In this document: positions 54,734-64,000 of the stretch, in pieces
How the letters are laid out: the number at the start of each line of letters is the position of its first letter
How positions within the stretch are numbered: the first letter of the stretch is position 1
Source: Leptospira haakeii
GTDB lineage: Bacteria > Spirochaetota > Leptospiria > Leptospirales > Leptospiraceae
NCBI RefSeq assembly: GCF_002812045.1
Contig: NZ_NPEG01000003.1
Span: 200,993-264,992, forward strand
Direction: 5' to 3'
Length of the DNA: 64,000 nt
Notes under the pieces: generated by a model
Told to the model about the DNA's origin: nothing
Databases searched by the model: none
Seen by the model: only the letters and a program-made list of their open reading frames with translations
Translations under genes and position numbers: made by a program

Positions 54734-57292
54734 TTAGCCTCGAGAACTAATCCTTTTCTTCCAATCATCCAAAAGTTTTAAAGCTTCGATAGGGGTCATA
54801 GAATCAATCGGAAGATCTGTGATCTCTTTTTTGAAATCCTGCCAGAATTGACTGTCTCCATTCGATGCGCTCATATCTTGGAATAGGGAAGGTTCCCTGG
54901 TTTGGATACGTATCTCTTTTTTTCTGGATTCCATATCTGTGAGAATTTCAGCTGCACGTTTTACCACTGAATCAGGAACTCCTGCAAGTTGAGCCACATA
55001 GATACCGAAGGATTTTTTAGCCTTACCAGGTTTGACTTTTCTTAGGAAAATTACCTTATCATCCTTCTCCACCGTTTCCATATGAATATTCCAAACTCCA
55101 GGTAGCCTAGATAGTTCAGTTAGTTCATGGTAGTGGGTAGCAAAAACTGTCTTGGGTCTTGGATACATTTCGGAAAGAGATTCCAAAATCGCCCAAGCAA
55201 TACTCATCCCGTCATAGGTAGAAGTTCCTCTTCCTACTTCATCAAAAAGTAATAGAGATTGAGAAGTGCAGTTCTTTAAAATATTTGCAGTCTCTTTCAT
55301 TTCCACATAGAATGTGGATTCTCCTGCATTCAGATTATCTCCTGCACCAATACGAGTAAATAGTTTGTCCAAGATAGGAAGTTTTGCAGTTTCTGCGGCA
55401 ACACTACCACCGATCTGGAATAAGATCTGGTTGATTGCGATCTGCCTCATGAATGTGGACTTACCTGCCATATTCGGACCAGTTAAGATAGCGATTGAGT
55501 TTTCTTTTCCGTCCAGACCTACATCATTCGGGGTGAATTTTGCACCTACTGGAAGACTTGCTTCTACAACCGGGTGTCTGGAAGATTTCATTTCTAAATT
55601 GGAATCGTCACTTAGTTCAGGACGTATCCAGCCGAATTTTTCCTCTGCTTTTAAAAGGGATATTTGGAAGTCTAAATCTCCGAATTCTTCGGAGACGACT
55701 AGAAGTTCGGAAGAATATTCCAAAACGGTTTGGACCATTTTTTCGAATTCGGCCTTCTCCACTTTTTGGATGATCTCATCCGCTTCTAAAATTGTTCTTT
55801 CTATCTCTTCTAATCTTGCAGTGGTAAATCTTTCGGAAGTAACCAGGGTTTGTTTTTTGAGATATTCTTTAGGAGCTTGTTCTGCTTGTACACGGGAGAT
55901 CTCTATAAAATAACCAACGATCTTATTATATTTGATCTTAAGTGTGGAAAGTCCTGTTTTTTTCTTCTCTTCTGTTTCTAATTCTAAGATCCAGTCTGCA
56001 CCTTTGGAGCCGGCTTCTCGGGCTCGGTCCAGGTTTTTATCAAAACCATCTTTTAGAAATTTACCATTTCCTAATATAACAGGAAGTTCCTCCGTATGGA
56101 TCCTTCCTTCAATATAATCCTTAAGCTTATCCAATTTATCTGGTTTGGAAATAGGATACCCAAGAGGAGAAAGTAGGCCGATCAAAGAATCCAAGGTTTG
56201 GATAGAAGATAGGATTGTCTTAAAATCTCTAGGATAAGCCTTATTTCCTCTAAATCTACCTAGGATTCTTTCTAAATCTCCCAGGTCTTTGAGTGCTTGG
56301 GTTAAATGGGCAAGAGGGATCTTTTTTATAATGTCCTGTTTTTCCCATCTGGATTTTAGAATGGCAGGATCCGTTTCAGGGAATAAGATCCTTTGTTTTA
56401 GAACTCTTTTACCTTTCGCCGTACTACAAAAATTCAAGACCGAAAATAATGTATGGCCCTTATCTTCTTTTTCATTTTCGATCAGCTCCAGGTTCAGGAT
56501 GGTTTCTCTGTCCATCTCCAAATAGGAGCCTGTTTGTAAGATACGGGGCTCTCTTAATGTGAGAGTCCCGTCCCTATAATTTTCCCTAATATAATATTCT
56601 AATGTTCTGGTAACCGTTTGGAATGGATCGTTAGAATTTTCCGATCCAATTTTAGTCGCGTCTAAGACGGTTAATTCTCTTTCTCCGAAATTCTGCCAGG
56701 TCCTGATCCTTTCTAAATCTTGGGAGAATACACAAATCTCACTCGGTTTAAATTTTACAAATTCTGATTCTAATACTTGGGTTCGCGAAATTGGAACTGC
56801 AAAATGTAAAACTTCACCGGTAGAAACGTCAGCCATTCCAACAAAGATCAAGGCGGCTTTGGGAACCAATACGCATAGATAATTGTTTTGGAAACCTGAA
56901 AGTAAATGTTCTTCGATTACCGTGCCGGGAGTAATGATCCTCACCACATCCCTGGTCATGAGTTTTGTATTTCCGTCTTCCGGTCTGGACTGTTCGCAGA
57001 CTGCTATTTTCTTTCCTGCAGAAAGTAATCTGGAGATATATCCGTCCTTGCTATGGAATGGGATACCACACATAGGAACTGAGTTTTGTCTTTTGGTAAG
57101 TGCAATGTCTAATATGCTTGAGGCAATTTTTGCATCTTCCAAAAACATCTCATAAAAATCCCCCATTCTAAAGAATAGAATAGAATCAGGGAACTTGGAC
57201 TTGATCTCCAGATACTGCCTCATCATAGGAGTATCCAGAGCTTCTGTCAGATCGGGAGAATTAGTTTCCGTTGTAAGAGAATTGTTTGGCAT
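54734..57292 (-). CDS. mutS: DNA mismatch repair ATPase MutS
   Basis: MutS recognises mismatches and recruits MutL. The 852-residue protein has the mismatch-binding Phe-x-Glu in FRMGDFYEMF, the connector and clamp domains, and the ATPase with Walker A GPNMAGKST, LLFDEVGRGTSTYDG and FATHYHEL. Its start lies 32 bases inside the trpF 3' end, with a weak ribosome site; shorter starts at the MM pair after TPMM would lose little. The trpF-mutS coupling appears fortuitous. Confidence 0.95.
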   Translation of the reverse strand: MPNNSLTTETNSPDLTEALDTPMMRQYLEIKSKFPDSILFFRMGDFYEMFLEDAKIASSILDIALTKRQNSVPMCGIPFHSKDGYISRLLSAGKKIAVCEQSRPEDGNTKLMTRDVVRIITPGTVIEEHLLSGFQNNYLCVLVPKAALIFVGMADVSTGEVLHFAVPISRTQVLESEFVKFKPSEICVFSQDLERIRTWQNFGERELTVLDATKIGSENSNDPFQTVTRTLEYYIRENYRDGTLTLREPRILQTGSYLEMDRETILNLELIENEKEDKGHTLFSVLNFCSTAKGKRVLKQRILFPETDPAILKSRWEKQDIIKKIPLAHLTQALKDLGDLERILGRFRGNKAYPRDFKTILSSIQTLDSLIGLLSPLGYPISKPDKLDKLKDYIEGRIHTEELPVILGNGKFLKDGFDKNLDRAREAGSKGADWILELETEEKKKTGLSTLKIKYNKIVGYFIEISRVQAEQAPKEYLKKQTLVTSERFTTARLEEIERTILEADEIIQKVEKAEFEKMVQTVLEYSSELLVVSEEFGDLDFQISLLKAEEKFGWIRPELSDDSNLEMKSSRHPVVEASLPVGAKFTPNDVGLDGKENSIAILTGPNMAGKSTFMRQIAINQILFQIGGSVAAETAKLPILDKLFTRIGAGDNLNAGESTFYVEMKETANILKNCTSQSLLLFDEVGRGTSTYDGMSIAWAILESLSEMYPRPKTVFATHYHELTELSRLPGVWNIHMETVEKDDKVIFLRKVKPGKAKKSFGIYVAQLAGVPDSVVKRAAEILTDMESRKKEIRIQTREPSLFQDMSASNGDSQFWQDFKKEITDLPIDSMTPIEALKLLDDWKKRISSRG

Positions 57293-57923
57293 TTCTGATA
57301 AATTTCCGAATGAGTTCCTGGTCTTTATTTCCTGGAGAAAATTCTACTCCACTTGCTACATCTACTCCGTATGCCTTTGTTTGAGATAAAGCTTTTGCTA
57401 CATTCTCCGGAGTTAAACCTCCCGCGAGTAGATAAGGCCTATGGACTTCGGAGACCTGGTCCCAAGGAAAACTTTCCCCAGTTCCTCCACCCGCATCTGA
57501 TTTATAACTATCTAATATCAATAATTCGGAATTTAAAAAATGTAGAGAGTCGTCGTTTACTTTTCCTCTAACACGATAAGAAAGAATTCTTGAGTCCTTG
57601 GTCTGGTAGAGTGGAGAAGTTTCGCCTGGAGCCAAGGAGTCATCGCTAACGTATTGGACATAGTCGTGGGTTAAATTTTTTAAAAGTGTTTCTATATATT
57701 GGGTTGAAGATTTATAAAAAAGGAATACGATTTTCGGACGTAAAAAAGAAGGAACAGACGTATATAAATAGGTAATGAGGATTTCCGCTTCTTTAGGAGA
57801 AACAAGTCTTGGGCTGGAAGAAACAAAATTGATCCCGATCAGATCGGCTCCTTCTTCCACGCAAACTTTTAGATCGTCTACTTTACGTATTCCACAGATT
57901 TTTACTTTAGGGGTTTGGGACAT
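57261..57923 (-). CDS. trpF: Phosphoribosylanthranilate isomerase
   Basis: TrpF isomerises phosphoribosylanthranilate in tryptophan synthesis. The 220-residue TIM barrel shows KICGI near the start (catalytic Cys), GINFVSSSPR, the central LLILDSYKSDAGGGTG, LLAGGLTPENV and GVDVASGVEFSPGNKD. The other trp genes are not in the window. It overlaps mutS and is divergent from pgeF, 95 bases away. Confidence 0.93.
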   Translation of the reverse strand: MSQTPKVKICGIRKVDDLKVCVEEGADLIGINFVSSSPRLVSPKEAEILITYLYTSVPSFLRPKIVFLFYKSSTQYIETLLKNLTHDYVQYVSDDSLAPGETSPLYQTKDSRILSYRVRGKVNDDSLHFLNSELLILDSYKSDAGGGTGESFPWDQVSEVHRPYLLAGGLTPENVAKALSQTKAYGVDVASGVEFSPGNKDQELIRKFIRNAKQFSYNGN

Positions 57924-58018
57924 GGGATTTTTTTCCGGGATTCTCTTTCGGTTCCGTTTTACGGCTCGAAATATTTCCTCTCTTTTCTATACAAGACCAG
58001 GACTTCCCCAAGTCAAGT

Positions 58019-58717
58019 ATGATCGATCATAGATTTTTTCTAGAAGACAAAAGAAGCCTCAGACTTCTAATCCTGGGAAACAAAGAGGCTTCCGGAGATC
58101 CAAACGATCCGAATTTTATCCGGGAAAGGGTGGCTCAGGCTTCTGGAGTCGCCGGTGCCGAAGTATTTTTTATGAATCAGGAGCATGGAATAACTATCCT
58201 GGAAGCGAACGGATCGCCCAGTGCAGATATTCCTACAGGGGATGCCCTATTTACTACCGAACCTAAAAAGATCCTAGTCGTAAAGACTGCAGATTGTATG
58301 CCTATCTTCTTTTGGGCAGGAAGACCGGCACTCGTTGGCGTGATCCATTCAGGTTGGAAAGGTACTCTTGCAGGTATTACAGAAAAAACTTTGGCGCTTG
58401 TGCAAAAAAGATACGGAGTAGATCCTGAACTCGTTCATTTTTATTTGGGACCTTATGCGACCGGCAAACACTATGAAGTTGGAGAAGATGTGGCTTCCCT
58501 TTTTAGGAAAGAAGTTCCGAATTCTCTCAAAGAATTAGAAGAACCCGGAAAGTTTCTTTTAGAACAAAAAACCTTCTTAGTTCATAGAATTAAAAGTCTG
58601 GGAATCCAACCTTTTTTGGAAACTGCTGGTGTTTGTACCATGTCTCCCAATTCTAAATTTTTCAGTCATAGAAGGGGAGATACCGGTCGGAATTTAAATT
58701 GTATCTGGTTGGAATAG
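58019..58717 (+). CDS. pgeF: Peptidoglycan editing factor / purine nucleoside phosphorylase-like (YfiH)
   Basis: A 232-residue protein of the YfiH/PgeF (laccase domain) family, which removes wrongly incorporated serine from peptidoglycan precursors and has purine-nucleoside activity in relatives. The zinc-binding residues are in NQEHGITI, VKTADCMPIFF and VIHSGWKGTLAG. The end carries CTMSPNSKFFSHRRGDTGRN, a standard feature. It runs alone, ending at a hairpin shared with the convergent response regulator. Confidence 0.92.
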   Translation: MIDHRFFLEDKRSLRLLILGNKEASGDPNDPNFIRERVAQASGVAGAEVFFMNQEHGITILEANGSPSADIPTGDALFTTEPKKILVVKTADCMPIFFWAGRPALVGVIHSGWKGTLAGITEKTLALVQKRYGVDPELVHFYLGPYATGKHYEVGEDVASLFRKEVPNSLKELEEPGKFLLEQKTFLVHRIKSLGIQPFLETAGVCTMSPNSKFFSHRRGDTGRNLNCIWLE

Positions 58718-58743
58718 GATCCTAAATCAGAAAATTTAGGATC
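58718..58743. terminator. Convergent hairpin between pgeF and the response regulator
   Basis: GATCCTAAAT (58718-58727) and ATTTAGGATC (58734-58743) form a perfect 10-bp stem with loop CAGAAA. On the plus strand it starts right after the pgeF stop and is followed by AGATTTT, a weak T-run. It overlaps the regulator's stop codon. Probably a transcription terminator mainly for pgeF. Confidence 0.6.
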
Positions 58744-59149
58744 AGATTTTGATCGTCTTGCGAACGGTAGCGTTTGCTTTTTCTAAAACCTTCTCTCTTT
58801 TGATAGGTTTTACTAAATAGTCCATGATCCCGTCATCAGTCAGAGACTTGATCACCGCAGGAGTGTTTTCGTCGGTGATCACGATTACCCTGGGAAGAAC
58901 TCCCATTTCTTTCATTTCGTGAAAGGCAGCAAAACCGTCTATCACAGGGAGGTGAAGGTCTAATGTAATCAGGTCCACCTTTCGGTTGTCCTTGTACATA
59001 TTTAGGAGTTCTTTGCCCGATTCCGCAAAACCGACCACTTCGTAACCTTCGGATTCCAGGATCTGTGCCAATTGTTTGGCTTGGAATTTAGAATTTTCCG
59101 CAATGATTACCTGATAAGGTCTTCCTGATGGAGCTACTCCGCCTTTCAT
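58742..59149 (-). CDS. CheY-like single-domain response regulator
   Basis: A 135-residue receiver protein. The phosphoacceptor Asp is in LITLDLHLP, the switch Thr in VIVITDEN, and the conserved Lys in YLVKPIKRE. The acidic pocket that normally reads DD reads EN (VIIAENSKFQ), so metal binding may be altered. It has no output domain. There is no histidine kinase next to it. A promoter-like TTGGAA...TATAAA pair lies in the 107 bases upstream, shared with the leuB 3' end. Confidence 0.9.
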   Translation of the reverse strand: MKGGVAPSGRPYQVIIAENSKFQAKQLAQILESEGYEVVGFAESGKELLNMYKDNRKVDLITLDLHLPVIDGFAAFHEMKEMGVLPRVIVITDENTPAVIKSLTDDGIMDYLVKPIKREKVLEKANATVRKTIKI

Positions 59150-59256
59150 CCAGTCACCGTCCCCGTTAATTCAAGAAATTTCCAGAAAGTTTCATACTTT
59201 CAGTATTTATATACGTAAAAATATGAAATTTCCAAGCATCGAATCAATTCCAGGCT

Positions 59257-61564
<2,308 letters not shown>

Positions 61565-61568
<4 letters not shown>

Positions 61569-63328
61569 GATAAACCCGCCAATTGTAAAAATAAGGACTC
61601 TGTTTCTTTCAATTCTTCTAATAAACTTTCGGTGAGTTTTGGGATCTCAGTTTTGGTCTTAGGAGAAGTCCTAGTTTTGAAAGAAGAATAAATTTTAATC
61701 TTCGGCTCAGTCCCAGAAGGACGGATGGTCAACTTTGCCTGGTCTTCTAATTCTAATTGGATCACATCAGAAGAGGGAAGTCCAGAAAACGCGGATTTAG
61801 AAGCGCTTCCTTTTGCGATTTTGTTTTTGAAATCTAAAAATCCGGTGACCTTTCTTTTGCCGATGGGCTTTCCTATCAGATCGTTGTCGCGTAAAGATTG
61901 TAGAGAATCCTGGATTTTCTTTTTACCAGCAAGTCCTTCTAAGGTTAAAGACTTTAGACTTTCTTGGTACAATCCATATTTTAAATATATATCATCCATA
62001 TAAGAAAGAAGGTCTTTTTTTTCGGAAAGAACTTCCATAAGTAGAAGTGCAGAAGATAAACTATCCTTATCTCTTACAAAATCCACTGGTAGATAACCGT
62101 AGGATTCTTCTCCTCCGAATAGGAAATACTGGGTTTTGCTTTTATCCAGTTTTCCCATGACTTCTGCGATAAATTTGAAACCTGTTAGAACGTTTTTAAG
62201 AGCGATCTTATTTTTTTTTGCGATCTCAGCTTGCAAGTCAGTGGTTACTACAGTTTTTACGAGTACCGGGTTTTTGCCTTTTTTAGGTTTGGAGCCAACC
62301 TTCTCCGCTAAATAAGCAGCTAGAATGGAACCGATCTGGTTTCCATTTAGAAGTGTATATCCGCCTTTCGGATTTTTCACCCCAATTCCAAGTCTGTCCG
62401 CGTCAGGGTCGGTTGCTATAAATGCATGAGCTCCGATCTTTTCGGAAAGTTTTTTACTCATCTCCAGAGCTTCCGGTTCTTCCGGGTTCGGGAATTTAAC
62501 AGTAGGAAATTCTCCATCCGGATCTTTTTGTTCCGGAACCAGAGTCACATTTTTATAGCCGAAGTCTTGTAGTAGCTTCTTCATATATTTTCCGCCGGTT
62601 CCATGCAGGGGAGAATATACTAATTTGGTTTGGGATCTTTCTTTAGGAGTGACCTTTGTAGATACGATCCCAGATTTTTTAAGCGCTTTCAAATAAGAAG
62701 AAAAACAATCTTCTCCTGCCTTCTGCACCAGCTTTTTATATTTTGCATCTTTGGAAGAAAGAAATGGGATCTCATTCCAATCTTGGACTTTATCTATCAA
62801 AGAAATGATCTTTTTATCATCGGGAGGAGCGAGCTGTTCTCCTTTAGAAAGATAAGCCTTAAATCCGTTGTATTCAGGTGGATTATGAGAAGCAGTTAAA
62901 ACAACACCACCTGTTGCCTTATAATAACGGACTGCGTAAGAGAGTAAAGGTGTAGGAGCTACTTCCGAAAATAGGATTACCTTGATCCCAAAAGATGCAG
63001 CTACTCCAGCGGTGACCTCCGCAAATTCTCTGGACCTTCTTCTGGAATCGTAAGCGATTACTAAGATCGGCTTTTTGGCTTTTTGGACCAAGTATCTGGA
63101 AAAACCTAGGGCGGCTTTTCCAACGGTGAACTCATTCATTCTACCGATCCCGTTTCCAATTCTTCCCCTCATTCCTCCGGTTCCGAATTCTAAGGGAACT
63201 GTAAAAGCTTCGATCTCTAGTCCGATTTCTCCCTTTTTGTATCTATCCAGAATGTCTTTCGCTTCTTTTTGCACCTGGGGGGAAAACGGGGATTTGGTCC
63301 AGGATTCAATGTGGGATTCTGTGCTCAT
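61565..63328 (-). CDS. Phosphoglucomutase/phosphomannomutase family enzyme
   Basis: A 587-residue alpha-D-phosphohexomutase, of the longer PGM2/PgcA type. The phosphoserine is in [16 protein letters not shown], the metal-binding loop is [12 protein letters not shown], the sugar loop is GGEESYGYL, and the phosphate-binding segment near the end is [13 protein letters not shown]. It interconverts hexose 1- and 6-phosphates for glycogen, LPS or nucleotide-sugar supply. It heads the run pgm-argD-leuB and is divergent from the small membrane protein, 83 bases away. Confidence 0.93.
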
Positions 63329-63411
63329 ATATTTCTCTAGTTCACCCTATACTTGGAATAAAAAATCTAGTTCTTCCTGGTTCAAGACGTTTTTTCGCCG
63401 ATTCTATTAGT

Positions 63412-63777
63412 ATGGAATCTAATGAAATTTCCCGAGAACAACATAGGGAACTGGACTCACTCAGAGCGGTACTAAGGAATATTTCCTTCCTTCTATTTTT
63501 ACTTTCTGGAATTTTAACGTTCGGCGCCTTTTTGAAGGAAGCCCCGGGGAAGATTGTAATCCAAGCTGTGTCGGCGGTTTTATTTTTTATCTTGGGAATC
63601 TTGGGTTACGGAGCTTCTCTTTCCTTTCGTAAATCCTTGGCTTTGGAGGAGAAGGACCCGGAACAGATCCTATTCGCGCTTAAAGACCTACGATTTTTCT
63701 TAAGCGGTCTTGGTTGGATATTACTCGGTCTATTTTTACTCTCCTTCTTTGGAGCTTTTGCATTGCTTCTTTCCTGA
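63412..63777 (+). CDS. Small uncharacterised membrane protein
   Basis: A 121-residue protein with three likely membrane helices (ISFLLFLLSGILTFGAFL, VIQAVSAVLFFILGILGYGASLSF, and GLGWILLGLFLLSFFGAFALLL) and a charged loop. No family recognised. The start at ATG 63412 lacks a clear ribosome site. Confidence 0.6.
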   Translation: MESNEISREQHRELDSLRAVLRNISFLLFLLSGILTFGAFLKEAPGKIVIQAVSAVLFFILGILGYGASLSFRKSLALEEKDPEQILFALKDLRFFLSGLGWILLGLFLLSFFGAFALLLS

Positions 63778-64000
63778 ATGAGAGAGATTACGAGCGACCC
63801 GCTCGCTGCGCTCGGGCCGGGCTCTACACTACAATCAGCGAAGCACCAAAAGTGCTTAGGACTTTATATTATTTCCTTACTGCATCGCCGGATTTTCGCT
63901 GCGATCCCTGTTGCGGATTCTGATACTAAGTCTTTTATTAGTCACTCGTCTCTTTCTGGCTAACCACGAAATTCAAATACATTCAATTTTTCACACAGAG
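63778..64000. repeat. GC-rich inverted-repeat patch at the window's right end
   Basis: The stretch has no convincing gene; a 61-codon open frame exists but is low in quality. At 63792-63806 CGAGCG-ACC-CGCTCG is a perfect hairpin, followed by a GC-rich run to about 63824. AAGCAC (63841-63846) and GTGCTT (63852-63857) form another hairpin. Base composition here is clearly richer in G and C than the neighbours. It may be a dispersed intergenic repeat or a degenerate element; I cannot test copy number. Confidence 0.4.

Noticed and set aside
54472..54768. 98-codon minus-strand frame overlapping serB, with a protein-like start (SIVGSPTAISSVFVGVP)
   Set aside because: Most of it is antisense to the well-supported serB gene; the short protein-like piece alone is not enough for a pseudogene call.
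63778..63963. 61-codon plus-strand open frame after the small membrane protein
   Set aside because: Runs through GC-rich inverted repeats, has no ribosome site and no recognisable protein pattern.

Overview
The window is a chromosomal segment of a spirochete, almost certainly a Leptospira. By eye the GC content is moderate (low-to-mid 40s percent), which fits the intermediate or saprophytic Leptospira better than the AT-rich pathogens. The genus call is inference from protein resemblance (LeuC/LeuD, GmhA, SpoIIE/STAS proteins, FliG-like proteins, lipoproteins with short lipoboxes) and from frequent GTG/TTG starts and 1-4 bp gene overlaps. Coding density is very high. I see no prophage, insertion sequence, rRNA or CRISPR array; this looks like core genome.

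Layout. 1-3.5 kb: end of guaA, a UPF0598 homologue, tRNA-Cys and tRNA-Leu, and an O-antigen-ligase-like protein. 3.6-8.1 kb: glycosyltransferase, an unknown protein, gmhA, an orphan OppD-like ATPase and a vWA/FHA membrane protein. 8.2-13.2 kb: leuCD, a divergent cysteine-synthase paralogue and an Upf1/IGHMBP2-like helicase. 13.2-22.6 kb: a NrsF-like membrane anti-sigma candidate divergent from an ECF sigma factor that heads a tight run: FemAB-like acyltransferase, clpS, clpA, gamma-glutamyltransferase lipoprotein, gshA and a GshF-type ATP-grasp ligase. 22.6-28.2 kb (minus): dithiol and monothiol glutaredoxins, two BolA proteins, YadGH transporter, flavoprotein disulfide reductase, glyoxalase II-like hydrolase and a STAS protein. 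28.5-31 kb: MBL hydrolase and glpK. 31-36.8 kb (minus): SppA, MBOAT acyltransferase, lipoprotein, SpoIIE phosphatase, a small protein and a FliG-C-like protein. 36.9-42.6 kb: aldose epimerase, XPB-type helicase, aminotransferase, SH3-like protein, alpha/beta hydrolase. 42.6-46.1 kb: sodium:solute symporter, thrB and two unknown genes behind a sigma-28-like promoter. 46.3-54.7 kb: DsbA-like protein, mdh, bioFDAB, a 57-residue protein, SGNH lipoprotein, serB. 54.7-63.8 kb: mutS/trpF, pgeF, a CheY-like regulator, phosphohexomutase-argD-leuB, a small membrane protein. The last 220 bases hold a GC-rich inverted-repeat patch.

The most interesting reading is a stress/redox island at 13-28 kb. A sigma/anti-sigma pair adjoins a cluster joining the ClpAS N-degron machinery to glutathione synthesis and turnover, and the next cluster supplies glutaredoxins, BolA partners, a disulfide reductase and a glyoxalase II. 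Other points of note are the FliG-like domains in two uncharacterised proteins, the UPF0598 homologue, the cysteine-synthase paralogue with an altered substrate loop, and a FemAB-like protein overlapping clpS that could be an aminoacyl-transferase for N-degrons.
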